Shown one piece after another: positions 9,638-19,732 of a DNA stretch of 64,000 nt (the first letter of the stretch is position 1; each line of letters starts with the position of its first letter). The position numbers were made by a program, and so were the translations under genes. The notes under the pieces were generated by a model, which was not told where the DNA came from, did no database searches, and saw only the letters and a program-made list of their open reading frames with translations. This DNA is from Fuerstiella sp. (lineage in GTDB: Bacteria > Planctomycetota > Planctomycetia > Planctomycetales > Planctomycetaceae), in NCBI GenBank assembly GCA_014238335.1, contig JABABI010000001.1, forward strand, positions 1 to 64,000. The letters run 5' to 3'.

Positions 9638-12118
9638 TCACGGCATTCCCAACCGTCGGCGAATTGTCCAATCCGTCACGAAGCACCCGACCGCGACGCC
9701 GAAAACCCACCACTGATGCCAGATCGGCCACGACCAGACTTCCACCAGTGGTGCGTCGCTGTGGGACAGATCGTCCACGAACGACTTCAGCTCGTTGATG
9801 GGGACAAGATGTCCACCCGTGGATTTCGCGATGTCAGACAGGAAGCGTTTATTCACTGCAACTGACGCCATTTCTTCCTGATCCGGTTGGCTGGCCCAGC
9901 CCACGGATGCTGTCAGTACTTCCGGTTCCAGATCCGGTTCGTTCACAGTTGCCGTGACTTCGGCGGTATATGGTCCGGGGTCGACGGTCGACATGACGAC
10001 TTCGAACCGTCCGACGACGTCTTCCGACGGCTCGCCAGTGATCTCTACTTTTTCTCCGTTAGGTCTGGTCACGACAAATCCAACATTCGCGTCATCACGA
10101 ACATCGAAGTCCTTACCCTTCAGATTGGCGATCAGTCTTACCGTGCCCAGTCCCAGTGATGGATCCGGCACGACGGAAACATCCAGCCGTTTCGGTACAT
10201 CGCCAACCAGCCACCGGATCATCTGCCGACAGGCCCGAGCGTGATCGTTGAGGTCTTCTTTCGGGTCGTCGCCCGGCGCCACCGGAGCGTCGAGCGGATT
10301 GAGAGTTGTCAGTGAAAAATCGTTCAGCCGACGTCGTCCTTCGTTCATTCGCCACCGCCAGAAGTCTCCGATACACAATGCTGCCGACCGACCTCGACCA
10401 AAGCGCTGAGTCACCAGCGCGGGGTACTCGTTGCCTGCACTGTCCGCGACTTTCGCCATCACCACTGCACCAGGGCGAATAAAGCTGGTCGCGTTCAGCA
10501 CGGTGAATCCCGGCATGGTTGTCACCCGCTGACGCTCGGCCTCTTCATCGGAACGCAGCCGAACCCATGGCTGCAGCCAGCCTTCACGGGTCAGGCTTAA
10601 CTGCACCGCATCCGTCGGCCCTGGGATTTCACGATGTAGATCTACCGGCAGCAGTTCGCCGACCGGCGTACGGTCGTATTCGCCCTGTCGAAACGATTCC
10701 TGTCCGCCCATCATCAGAAAGCCACCGCCTCGTTTGGATACGAACTGGTAGATCAGTTGCAACTGGTCCGCCAAAAAGAACCGAGCTTCGATGTCATCCA
10801 GGATAATGGCGTCGTACGCAAACAGATCTTCAGCATTCTCAGGAAATCCACCTTCCAGTTCGGTGTCGTCCTTTGTTCCGAGGCGCACCAGTACCGGTTC
10901 ATCGTATTCTTCGGCCAGCTCCTGTTCATTTTTCTCGAATCCACGGAACAGTGAATTCGAACTTTCACCGTCGCGTCCACGGAAATCGAATTTCGCTTCT
11001 TTTTTCGCGATCCGCAGCAGGCCCACAAGTTCTGTCTGAGGATCTGTTTCTACCGCTCGCCGCAGAAACTTGAATTCCCAGTTCGGCCGCCCCGACACAT
11101 ACAGAACTCGACGCTTGTTGCTGCCGCGATCCACTGCCACCAGACGTTCGTTGTTGACCGTCGTCGCCTCGATTTCAATTGGCTGATCGTCAGCATCCAG
11201 TAACTGAGCTTTGACCGTGTAAAACACGGTATCGCCGGTTTCCGGCCGAGCTTCGAATCGCACCGGAGAATCTTCGCTGGCACGTTGAGTTTTTGTTTCC
11301 AGTGGTGTTCCCTGGTCATCCAGCAGCGTTAGTTGAATTTTCTGGCCGTTGGCATTCTTATGCCGTGTCTGCACCTGAATCGTAACGGGCGCGTCGTCAA
11401 ACGCCGTCTGGTTGACCGTGACGACACCGATGGCCACGTCCATCGAATCGCCATCGTCATCGATAACGACCGGGAACACGGGTGCCAGGGTTTTCAGGGC
11501 GTCCAGCGATTCAAAATCATCAGTCGCGTTGCCGTCCGACAGCAGCACGATGCCGGCCAGAGGCTGCCCCGCAAACCGCTGCTGCAGTTGCTGCAACGCC
11601 GAACAAAGGTTGGACGCCGGTTGATCAAACTGGGCGTCTTCAAATGTCTCAACCCGTTCCAGGCGATCACTCACAGTATACCGCTGCAGTTCGAAGTCCT
11701 GATCAATATGGTTAATCCAGCCGTTGGGATCCGACAATTCACCGCGATTCAAAAGTTCCTGCAGTATGTCCGCGCGAGTCTGCGTTCCGCTGGTTGTGAC
11801 CAGATGGCTGCGGCTGATGTCGGTTACGACTGCCAGGACGTTCGCTCCTCGTCGCGGTCTGGCGCTGCTCCACAGCGGATTCACCAGACAGGCTGTGATC
11901 AACAGCCAGCCAATTATCCGACAAAACGTGGCCAGTCCCAGTGACGCCGGTCGGTGACGACTGACCCACAATGCCAGCAAAATGCCACCGGCAGCGACGG
12001 CGATTGTCGGACCAACCCAGCTGTGGTCACCGAATACCAGACTGCCCAGCGCACCGTGGTTCCCGACATTCGCCATAGACCACATACCCCTGGAACTTTG
12101 CTCGGCCGCCAGCATCAC
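9638..12118 (-). CDS. Membrane-anchored VWA / glutamine amidotransferase-like protein
   Basis: An 826-residue membrane protein of the type found at the end of planctomycete MoxR/Bat-like clusters. Two transmembrane helices lie at about 38-53 and 63-84, and a third at about 797-822. A von Willebrand A-like region follows the second helix, with a MIDAS-type DISRS at 100-104 and IVLLSDGNATDD downstream. The central part (about 430-510) holds a class I glutamine amidotransferase-like fold, with FAYDAIILDDIE and GGGFLMMGGQESF; I see no catalytic cysteine nucleophile there, so it is probably a non-enzymatic ThuA/GATase-like domain. Ig-like beta segments follow. The start overlaps the DUF4175 stop by four bases. 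The role is inferred only: part of a large envelope complex. Confidence 0.85.
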   Translation of the reverse strand: MMLAAEQSSRGMWSMANVGNHGALGSLVFGDHSWVGPTIAVAAGGILLALWVSRHRPASLGLATFCRIIGWLLITACLVNPLWSSARPRRGANVLAVVTDISRSHLVTTSGTQTRADILQELLNRGELSDPNGWINHIDQDFELQRYTVSDRLERVETFEDAQFDQPASNLCSALQQLQQRFAGQPLAGIVLLSDGNATDDFESLDALKTLAPVFPVVIDDDGDSMDVAIGVVTVNQTAFDDAPVTIQVQTRHKNANGQKIQLTLLDDQGTPLETKTQRASEDSPVRFEARPETGDTVFYTVKAQLLDADDQPIEIEATTVNNERLVAVDRGSNKRRVLYVSGRPNWEFKFLRRAVETDPQTELVGLLRIAKKEAKFDFRGRDGESSNSLFRGFEKNEQELAEEYDEPVLVRLGTKDDTELEGGFPENAEDLFAYDAIILDDIEARFFLADQLQLIYQFVSKRGGGFLMMGGQESFRQGEYDRTPVGELLPVDLHREIPGPTDAVQLSLTREGWLQPWVRLRSDEEAERQRVTTMPGFTVLNATSFIRPGAVVMAKVADSAGNEYPALVTQRFGRGRSAALCIGDFWRWRMNEGRRRLNDFSLTTLNPLDAPVAPGDDPKEDLNDHARACRQMIRWLVGDVPKRLDVSVVPDPSLGLGTVRLIANLKGKDFDVRDDANVGFVVTRPNGEKVEITGEPSEDVVGRFEVVMSTVDPGPYTAEVTATVNEPDLEPEVLTASVGWASQPDQEEMASVAVNKRFLSDIAKSTGGHLVPINELKSFVDDLSHSDAPLVEVWSWPIWHQWWVFGVAVGCFVTDWTIRRRLGMP

Positions 12119-15100
12119 TTTTCCTCCTCGCGGCTTTGACCCAGCAGTTCGTAATATCGTCGCACCAGTTCGTCGAATTCCTCCGGCACAGGTTCTCGAT
12201 CAATCGGAACCATCGAGCGATCAGATTCCAGCTTCGACAGTTCCTGATTCAATCGTTTTTGCAGGATTTTCATTTCATCCAGCAGCTGAGATTTGACCAA
12301 ATCCCACTGTGGTTCCTTCCCATGACGTTTGAATTCGGCTCGGATCGAACGAGCCCGGTCACGCACCTGAGCAACCTGGTTACGAAGTTCCGGATCATCC
12401 AGCACTTCTTCCACATCGCGAAGTCGGTTGGACCAGTCACGGAATTCATCGCCCGTTAACGGTCGCTGCTGATTGGCGCCTTGGCCCCTGTTCGTTTGGC
12501 GACCACCGTTCAACAGGAACGAATCCTGGCCTGAGCGCCCCGACTGGGGATTTCCCGGCTGATTCTCACCACCCTGCTGACCCTGCCCGGGTCGCGGGCC
12601 TTGTTGCTGTCCCTGTCCCGGCTGTTGTCCATTCTGTTGCGACGGCTGGCCTTCACCAGGCTGCTGACCTTTCTGCGGTGTTCCCTGTCCCTTTTGATCC
12701 GGGTCGCCCTGTTGTCCGGGTTTCTCGCCACGACCTTCACCCTCCTCCTGCGGCGACTCTTCTTTTTGTTGACCATCACTCGGCTTCCGTTCGCCGGGCT
12801 GGTTCTCACCTTTTCCTTCCTGTTGTCCACCCTGACCGGGGGTCGCCGCACGTTGACTGTTTTGTTCGCCCTGTTGCGACGGCTGATTTTCGCCGTTTGC
12901 CTGACGCTGTTGTTCATTTGGAAGCGGCGCTGCCGCACGCTGAATCCCCTTACGTTGCGGCGACGATTCATTCTCAGTCTGTCCCTCGCCAGGTGGTTGT
13001 CCTTCGCGCCGCGCGTCCTGTTGTCCAGACACTGCGTTCGGCTGGTCTTTAGACGGTTCTCCGTTCGGGTTCTGACCGGTTGCATCCGCAATTTCCGAAG
13101 ACAGCTGATTGGCCAGGTCCTCAATCTCCTGTTCCGCTCGACGAAGAGATTCTACTTCGCTGCCGAGCACGGCGTCGGCCGCTTCTTCGATGCCTTTGGC
13201 CAGATCTTCGATGCCCGTGCGAGCAATCTGTTCGGCCTGCTGTGACTGACTCCACAGGCCGCGGCTGACCAGAATTTCCGTTGCTTCCAGCGCTTCCTGT
13301 GGTTTTTTTTCGCGAGCATCGCGGACCGTGTCATACAGGCGCCGCGACAGTAAGGGTTCGCTTTCTTCCGCTTCCTCGACAATCTGTTTGGCCTGTTCCA
13401 GAACGCGTTCCAGATCGTCGCGCTGCTGAGCCACCTTTTCCTGCACGTTTTCGCGGTCTCGGTCACCGCGCAGCGACGGTCGCTGACCGTCCGCCTGATC
13501 GTCTTCCGACGCGCTGTCGCCCGACAATTCACGAGCGATCTCTTCCTGTCGCTCGGCCATGTCACGTGTCTGCTGTCGCAGATCACGCATCGCTTCCGTG
13601 AACTGATTGGACGTCTGTTTGCGAAATTCTTCCTGCAGCTGGTCAAACTGACGTTCAGCCCGTGTGCCCTCTGAAATTGCTTTTGACAGATTGCTGTCGT
13701 CCATGGCCTGCGAAGCCTGCTGCACACGTTCTCGAGCCTGTTCGACCTGTTCGCGGGTATCCTGGTTTTGCTGCTGCTGTTCAGCGGACTGCTGATCCAT
13801 TGTTTCGCGAAGTTCATCGACGTCTCGCAGCATCTCGCGCTGTTCTTCGCGAAGACGTTTCAATTCTCGTTCGATCTCCTTTTTTTCTTCGTTCGTCTGA
13901 GCGGCTCGCAGTTCGGACTCCAGTTGTTTCAGGCGTTCGTTGAGCATCTGCTGACGACGAGACAGTTCCTTCAGTCGATTCAGGATCTGCAACTGCTCTC
14001 GCTGTTCGTCGTTCTGCTGCTGCTGCTGCTGCTGCTGAGCCTGACGTTCGGATTCATAGCGATTGCGATCATTGTCCAGTTCCAGCTGACGGAGCTGCTG
14101 CTGAGACGCACTATTCTGCTGTCCCTGTCCCTGACCCGGCTGTGACTGCGAACGACTGACCTCGTGCTCCTTAGCGCGCAGCCTCATCAGGCCGGCAAAG
14201 GCCGATTGTTCGGCGAACAGGGCATCGGCCAGCTGCGAGTCCTGCTTCTGTTCTTTGAACATGACCAGCTGATCGACAGCTTTCTGCATGTTCTGTTCAA
14301 CGTCTTCCACCAACTTCAGTGTGTCCGGATCTCCGCTCGCTTTTTCTTTCGCTTCCAGCAGTTGCTCCATGGCCTGCTGCTGGGATTGCAGCACCACATC
14401 GGCATCCTCCACAGCTTTCGCAGCCGCTTTTTCGCGTGACCGACTTTCGTCGATCGATCGCTGAACATTCCATGTGGCAACCATGATCTGTCGCTGCAAC
14501 TGCAGCAGCTGTTCTGTCTTGTTTCCCTGCTGTTGTTGCTGTTGCTGTTGCTGCTGTTGCTGCTGTTGCTGCTGTTCAGATTCACGGAAGATTTCCTCGA
14601 AGCGACGAACTTCGGCAAACATCATGTCGCTGTAGGTTCGACGCTCAGAGCCATCGGCCGTGACGTCCTCGACGTAGAAATAGTAAGACAACAATTCATC
14701 GGGTGCGGCATTCAGCTGCTCCATATCGATCATGTGCTGAAGCTTGATTTTCTTTGCGGCAATGGGTCTCTTTCCCAATCCGACAGCTGGGTTCTTCGCA
14801 TTATCGTCTGAAGTATCGGCAACATCCTTTTCTTCCGCCGCAACTTTTGCCAGGGAGATTTTTACTGGCGAAGCACTTGTCAGCGAGTACATTACGCCGA
14901 AGTCAGAGAACCCGAAGTCGTCCGTCGCTTCCGCTTCAATCTGCAGCTCCTGCAACGGTGAAACGTTGGTGTCGCGACCGGGGAACGTGATTTTTATCTT
15001 CGGCCGCTTGTTGCGGGTGACTCGCAATGAAATCGTTTCTTCTTCAGCAGCCGTTCGGCCGTCTTCATCCTCCAGATAAACTCGAAATTTCTGATTCTCG

Positions 15101-16212
15101 AAAGCTTCCAGCGTGGCCATCACCTGTCCGGAATCAGGCTCGCCGGACACCAGCGGAATCACGGTATCGTCTTCAGCGTGCAGTTCTGCGATCGCCACGG
15201 ATTTGTTCAGATGCAGCAGCAGCTGTACGGTGGATCCTTCAACCACCGTCACTCGCAGCGTGTCCTCGATCAGTTGTTCTTCCTTGCCTGTGTAGGCCGG
15301 CGGCTTGATCAGAGCATCGACCTGATCCAGTCGCGGGCGAACATACGTGGTCACCTTGTAGGATTCCGATTTGTTGCGGAAGTCCGGAGTGTCGATGTGG
15401 CTGAGTTCCGCGAGGGAGTTGCCGAAGAAAACCCGATACGTGCCATTGCTGCTGACACTACTGACGCGGGCGGCAAAAACACCTTCGTCGACGGTGGGTT
15501 CCATCGTAAACGTCGCTGCGCCCTCGTCTGTCTTCAGCTGCAGCAGCACGTTTGTCGGCAGAACTCTGCCAAAGCGAGCCACGACCGTCAGCGCTGTGCC
15601 ACGTTGAATTTCGATGTCACCGGGGTCCACAGTCAATTCCGTCCGGCCGACGACCTCTGTTGGTCCGGCAGCTTCTCCAGTGGGAAGTAGAAACTCCGGA
15701 TGCGTCACTTCGCGGCCCCAGCGGCCCGCCGCAACGACACCGGATACCAGAAAGCAAAAAGACAGAAAGCTGAGCGTGGACCAGACGAACATCTGTCGCC
15801 GCGGAACGACTGACTTCCAGTCTGACGCGCGAGCCAGCTTGTCGGCTTCATCAATCACCCACTCCGTCAGGATCGATGACTGTGACTGGTGCCGTGATCG
15901 TTCGTCGGCCTGAACCGCGGTCAGTACAGCGTCATTGAGTTCCGGCCGGTGTTTCTCCACCAGTCGGGCGGTTTCCAACGCTGTCGGCGCGGGCATTCTC
16001 CAGCGAGCCAGTGCAACGCCTGCGAGCGTCACGCCGAGCATTACCAGCAGGTTTGTGGAAATGAAGCCCTGCAATTGAGGCAGCTTCAGTGCCAGCACCA
16101 TGGCGGGCGCCAACAACAGCACCCAGCACACCGCCTGCCGCCGCAGAACTCGCAGCTTATACAGCCGCCCCGCCACCATTTTCAGACTGCGTTCCAACAC
16201 GGTCCCGGTCAT
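12115..16212 (-). CDS. Giant DUF4175-like membrane protein with long coiled coil and polyglutamine
   Basis: A 1365-residue protein. The N-terminus has two membrane helices (within about 25-70) and another near 145-165, then beta-rich Ig-like segments to about residue 530. The region from about 550 to 1090 is an almost continuous coiled coil rich in Gln, Glu, Arg and Lys. It contains a run of 16 glutamines and a second run of nine. From about 1090 to 1260 the chain is low-complexity Gln/Gly/Pro/Glu/Asn, followed by a conserved C-terminal domain (TGDEFRDWSNRLRDVEEVLD and later DELVRRYYELL). The layout resembles the DUF4175/TIGR02302 family, but it is longer. Overlap with the next gene and position between the BatA and GATase genes imply a structural role in the same complex. 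Repeat tracts may vary in length between strains. Confidence 0.8.
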   Translation of the reverse strand: MTGTVLERSLKMVAGRLYKLRVLRRQAVCWVLLLAPAMVLALKLPQLQGFISTNLLVMLGVTLAGVALARWRMPAPTALETARLVEKHRPELNDAVLTAVQADERSRHQSQSSILTEWVIDEADKLARASDWKSVVPRRQMFVWSTLSFLSFCFLVSGVVAAGRWGREVTHPEFLLPTGEAAGPTEVVGRTELTVDPGDIEIQRGTALTVVARFGRVLPTNVLLQLKTDEGAATFTMEPTVDEGVFAARVSSVSSNGTYRVFFGNSLAELSHIDTPDFRNKSESYKVTTYVRPRLDQVDALIKPPAYTGKEEQLIEDTLRVTVVEGSTVQLLLHLNKSVAIAELHAEDDTVIPLVSGEPDSGQVMATLEAFENQKFRVYLEDEDGRTAAEEETISLRVTRNKRPKIKITFPGRDTNVSPLQELQIEAEATDDFGFSDFGVMYSLTSASPVKISLAKVAAEEKDVADTSDDNAKNPAVGLGKRPIAAKKIKLQHMIDMEQLNAAPDELLSYYFYVEDVTADGSERRTYSDMMFAEVRRFEEIFRESEQQQQQQQQQQQQQQQQGNKTEQLLQLQRQIMVATWNVQRSIDESRSREKAAAKAVEDADVVLQSQQQAMEQLLEAKEKASGDPDTLKLVEDVEQNMQKAVDQLVMFKEQKQDSQLADALFAEQSAFAGLMRLRAKEHEVSRSQSQPGQGQGQQNSASQQQLRQLELDNDRNRYESERQAQQQQQQQQNDEQREQLQILNRLKELSRRQQMLNERLKQLESELRAAQTNEEKKEIERELKRLREEQREMLRDVDELRETMDQQSAEQQQQNQDTREQVEQARERVQQASQAMDDSNLSKAISEGTRAERQFDQLQEEFRKQTSNQFTEAMRDLRQQTRDMAERQEEIARELSGDSASEDDQADGQRPSLRGDRDRENVQEKVAQQRDDLERVLEQAKQIVEEAEESEPLLSRRLYDTVRDAREKKPQEALEATEILVSRGLWSQSQQAEQIARTGIEDLAKGIEEAADAVLGSEVESLRRAEQEIEDLANQLSSEIADATGQNPNGEPSKDQPNAVSGQQDARREGQPPGEGQTENESSPQRKGIQRAAAPLPNEQQRQANGENQPSQQGEQNSQRAATPGQGGQQEGKGENQPGERKPSDGQQKEESPQEEGEGRGEKPGQQGDPDQKGQGTPQKGQQPGEGQPSQQNGQQPGQGQQQGPRPGQGQQGGENQPGNPQSGRSGQDSFLLNGGRQTNRGQGANQQRPLTGDEFRDWSNRLRDVEEVLDDPELRNQVAQVRDRARSIRAEFKRHGKEPQWDLVKSQLLDEMKILQKRLNQELSKLESDRSMVPIDREPVPEEFDELVRRYYELLGQSREEEK
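14527..14574 (-). repeat. CAG/CAA microsatellite encoding polyglutamine
   Basis: Sixteen consecutive glutamine codons within the DUF4175-like gene, in an irregular mix of CAG and CAA. The mixed codons argue for selection on the amino-acid tract rather than recent slippage alone. A second, shorter Gln run lies about 500 bases further along the gene, near 14015-14045. Confidence 0.95.
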
Positions 16213-16340
16213 GGTATGTCCTTTTGTTCAACAGGCGTTTTATGGGCCGCAACAAGCGGTGTTTATATTCGGCAGTATCGCCAACGTTTGCCGGAACAGT
16301 GTTTCGCAGGTTCCGACGTTCGTCTCCTGGCGGCTTAATC

Positions 16341-18668
16341 TCAAGCAGCTTCAGCCGTCTGCCTTCGTTCAATAGCGGAAGCCCACAAGGACTCCAGCAC
16401 CAGACATCCCAGTCCGGCCAGCAGCAGCCAGCGCCACCACTTTTGTTTTCGTTCCAGATCATTAGCGCTCAGTTGACCTCTTGTGGTCTCGTCGGCTGAG
16501 CTGTTATCTGTTTCCAATTGTGCCTCAACGTCCGATTCGACGCCAATACCAAGGACCTGCAACTGCCCCAAAGGCAGCATTTCTGTGCGAGATTCTGACG
16601 CCGCCAGCCCGGCGATCAACGAAACAGAGTACTTGCCGTCTTCCGTTGTTCCGGTCACCGTAAACCGTCCTGGCTGATCCAGGGTGATAGTGTCCTGTTC
16701 TTTCGCTGGACGAGTCACAGGCTGTGGTGACAGATCAACATTGTCCTGGTTATTCAGTAAGACTGCTGGTGTGGTGCTGTTTGAAAGCGGCATGTCCCAG
16801 CGAACTGTTGTTCCGTCCGGATAGGTCACCGTCCATTTATCAGATGACACCAGTTCACCCGGACGAATCACATCGCCCACGGTCTGCTGGATCTGTTCCT
16901 TCTGAGCCGGACTGGCCAGCGAAAGAATCCGCGTCAGCAGCGGAGGGAACCGAGTCGACAGAGCCCACTGACTGTCCGTTGGATGCCACCCGGTGGCAAA
17001 CACGATTATCCGCCCGGGCTCACCTGTGTTCACTTCGACGATGGCCGGCTGACCGGAATCAAACTTCGCCACAATCGAACAAATGCCGTCCTGCGGATTC
17101 TCTGCAGAACCATCGACGGCGGCTTGCACGGCCTTGTCAGACGGACTGCCATCGGGCTGAACAGACACGGAATTCGTATGGCCACCTACCTGTCGGACTC
17201 CGGGTTGCGTTGTCTGAGGCAGCACCAGGTTTCGATGCTGCCAGAATTTGATGGACGAGAAGTCTGCAAAACGAGCATCCGAAAACGTGGAGAACAACGG
17301 ATGTTCAAAATCGATGTTTCCCAGCATCGCGTATTCGTCAACGTCCGCTTCGATCGCATTGAAGTTCTTCGGCAGAAGCTTCTTCAACGAAAGGACTGCA
17401 TCGACCGACGGCGGAGCGACCAGAAGTGTACCGGACCGATCAAGGAATTCAGACACCGAACTCAGCAGGGCGGGCGGAACGGCATCCGTGACAACCACAA
17501 AGTTCACGTCCACGGGAATCGGCAGCACGACGCCGTCGCCCTTCACTAAATCGCCAAGTTGCACGTCGCGTTCCACGTTGCCATCCAGAACTCGTTGCAG
17601 ATAATATCGCATCGATTCAGGGTCGTTCATTGCTGCAGGACCGATATGTGCGACCTTAACGACTGGGTTTTCAACTTCCGGCAGATCGATCACGTTGTCG
17701 AACGGATGATCGTCGCCCTGAAGTTCCACTCCGACAATCGTCTTGCCAGCCTGAGGATCCGCCGCTGGTAGAATCAGCGATCGTCGCTGTCCCGCCGCGA
17801 CCGTCACCTTGATCTGCTTGCCGACAGCCGCACCGCCGGCGTCAAACGGTTGCAGTGCGAATTCCTGCTGCACAGAATCGCCCGCACTGGAAACTCTCAC
17901 GCGAATCCTGTCGGCTCGCCGGTCGTTCACAAAGGTCACCCCGACATTGCCCTTTTTTGTTGGCTCGATGGTTTTGAGTTCCACTTCGACATTTGCCGGC
18001 CATTTGCCGGACTTGAGTTCGTCCAGATCGCTGCCCCGCTGAAAATCCGTGATCAGTACCAATCGCCGCATTTTGATATTTCGCCATTCTTTTGATTCCT
18101 GCGCCAGTTCATCAGCCGCCATTCTCATGGCTGTGCCCGTGTCGGTCGCCATCCAGCTCGGCTCGTAATTCTGAACGACTCCTTCAACCATGGCCGCTCT
18201 TTCATCAGCGGTCGCGGTCGCCCACCCTTCGCGGGACAGCAGTGTTCTGGACGTGTTCGAAAACAAGGCAATGCTCAGTAGATCCTGAGCGCCCAGTTCG
18301 TCCACTGTCTCCCGGATCGTCTGCTGCACTTTTTCGTAAATGCCGTCTCGTCGCATGCTGGCGCTTTTGTCGACGAGAATCGTCACCGACTGCACAACGT
18401 CGTCCTGCAGATCCAGCGGAATGACTTCCCTTAGAAACGGACGGGCAAACGCCAGCCCGATGAGTACCAGCGCAAGAATCCGCAACAGCATCAGTGGCCA
18501 GTGTTCGATGTTCGAACGTTTGGTTAATTTCGGCCGTGAAGGTTTCAGAAATTTCACGACACTGAACGGCATGTCCTGAGTTGGCGCGCGACGCAGCATG
18601 TGCAGAACCACCGGAATGGAGGCCGCTGCAACTCCGATAGCCGCGAACAGGGGAGCGAGGAAGTCCAT
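16341..18668 (-). CDS. BatA-like N-terminal and VWA domain membrane protein
   Basis: A 775-residue Bat-type protein. The first 80 residues are the BatA/aerotolerance N-terminal module: one helix at about 1-23, the P-V-V-L-H-M-L-R-R element, and a second helix near 60-78 containing LARPFL-like LAFARPFL. A von Willebrand A domain follows, with the MIDAS motif DKSAS at 100-104 and VLITDFQRGSD downstream. The rest is beta-rich, with a GATase-like segment around 370-420, and a last helix near 745-765. VWA domains of this kind bind Mg2+ and mediate assembly with MoxR ATPases and DUF58 proteins. The gene starts 28 bases after the DUF58 stop, consistent with one operon. Confidence 0.88.
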   Translation of the reverse strand: MDFLAPLFAAIGVAAASIPVVLHMLRRAPTQDMPFSVVKFLKPSRPKLTKRSNIEHWPLMLLRILALVLIGLAFARPFLREVIPLDLQDDVVQSVTILVDKSASMRRDGIYEKVQQTIRETVDELGAQDLLSIALFSNTSRTLLSREGWATATADERAAMVEGVVQNYEPSWMATDTGTAMRMAADELAQESKEWRNIKMRRLVLITDFQRGSDLDELKSGKWPANVEVELKTIEPTKKGNVGVTFVNDRRADRIRVRVSSAGDSVQQEFALQPFDAGGAAVGKQIKVTVAAGQRRSLILPAADPQAGKTIVGVELQGDDHPFDNVIDLPEVENPVVKVAHIGPAAMNDPESMRYYLQRVLDGNVERDVQLGDLVKGDGVVLPIPVDVNFVVVTDAVPPALLSSVSEFLDRSGTLLVAPPSVDAVLSLKKLLPKNFNAIEADVDEYAMLGNIDFEHPLFSTFSDARFADFSSIKFWQHRNLVLPQTTQPGVRQVGGHTNSVSVQPDGSPSDKAVQAAVDGSAENPQDGICSIVAKFDSGQPAIVEVNTGEPGRIIVFATGWHPTDSQWALSTRFPPLLTRILSLASPAQKEQIQQTVGDVIRPGELVSSDKWTVTYPDGTTVRWDMPLSNSTTPAVLLNNQDNVDLSPQPVTRPAKEQDTITLDQPGRFTVTGTTEDGKYSVSLIAGLAASESRTEMLPLGQLQVLGIGVESDVEAQLETDNSSADETTRGQLSANDLERKQKWWRWLLLAGLGCLVLESLWASAIERRQTAEAA

Positions 18669-18696
18669 CAGCAGGTTGCTCCGATGGCTGCATGGG

Positions 18697-19614
18697 TCAT
18701 CGTCGTGACCTCCTTGCGTGCAGGAACCCGGACAGCGTCAGTTCCAGCGGTTCATTTGTCACCGTCCGCACAAATGCTGCGCCCAGTTTTTCGCAGACGG
18801 CCTGCACTGCGTCGTTGTGTTCGGTGATCCGCTGGACGAATGCTTCGCTGGCGTCGTTCGGGTCGGCGTAGATTTTCTGTCCGGTTTCCAAATCCTCAAA
18901 CAGTTTTGGCCCGTCGATTTTCAAATCCAGTTCCACCGGATCCAGCACCTGAAACACGACCACGTCGTGCCCACAGCCCCGCAGCAACTTCAAGCCCGCT
19001 TCAAAATTTTCCACTGGCGCCAGCAGATCTGAGATCAGAACGACGAAGCCGCGCTTGTTCAGTCGTCGAGCGGCATGTTCCAGAGCGTGCTCCGGGTTGG
19101 TCTCACGGCCCGATGTGGGTTCTTCCAGCGTGACCATGATGCGCCGCAGCTGCCCCGGTCGATACCGCGCCGGCACCACCATGCGCACCTGTTCATCAAA
19201 CAGGCTGAGTCCGACGGCATCACCCTGCCGATTCAACAGCCACGCCAGCGAAGCAGCTATGGTGCGACCGTAGTCATGTTTGGTGTATTCGAGCGAACCG
19301 AAAGACATGGACCGACTGAAGTCCGCCACGATGTAGCAGCGCAGATTGGTTTCGTCTTCAAACAGTCGGATGTAGCTGCGGTCTGTGCGAGCGTACAGCT
19401 TCCAGTCCAGAAACCGCGGATCGTCACCCTGAGCGTACTGCCGGTATTCAGAGAATTCGACCGAAAATCCATGCCGCGGACTCTTGTTGAGTCCCGTGCG
19501 AAATCCTTCAACCACCACCTTCGCGCGCAGCTCAAGCGATCGAATGCTCATGACGACCCTGGGGTCCATGAAGGACATCGCCGGAGCGCCAGGTGCCTGG
19601 GACGGCGTACTCAT
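18697..19614 (-). CDS. DUF58 domain-containing protein
   Basis: A 305-residue soluble protein of the DUF58 family, the usual genetic partner of MoxR ATPases. The family signature spans about residues 49-79 and includes GFSVEFSEYRQYAQGDDPR and LDWKLYARTDR. A VWA-like fold follows with a degenerate MIDAS DFSRS at 98-102 and VVLISDLLAP near residue 195. No membrane helices are present, so it presumably works at the cytoplasmic face. It sits between the MoxR and BatA-like genes, the canonical order. The MoxR stop is 118 bases upstream, a wider gap than elsewhere in the cluster, with nothing recognisable in it. Confidence 0.93.
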   Translation of the reverse strand: MSTPSQAPGAPAMSFMDPRVVMSIRSLELRAKVVVEGFRTGLNKSPRHGFSVEFSEYRQYAQGDDPRFLDWKLYARTDRSYIRLFEDETNLRCYIVADFSRSMSFGSLEYTKHDYGRTIAASLAWLLNRQGDAVGLSLFDEQVRMVVPARYRPGQLRRIMVTLEEPTSGRETNPEHALEHAARRLNKRGFVVLISDLLAPVENFEAGLKLLRGCGHDVVVFQVLDPVELDLKIDGPKLFEDLETGQKIYADPNDASEAFVQRITEHNDAVQAVCEKLGAAFVRTVTNEPLELTLSGFLHARRSRR

Positions 19615-19732
19615 TCATCGCCTCCCGCCGTATGCTGCGGTTTTCTTCTGCTTCCCAAATGCAGCCGACCGGACATTAACAATCGAATTCGGGGCAGTGA
19701 GGACAGATGGTTGCCAAATGGGACGACGCGAG

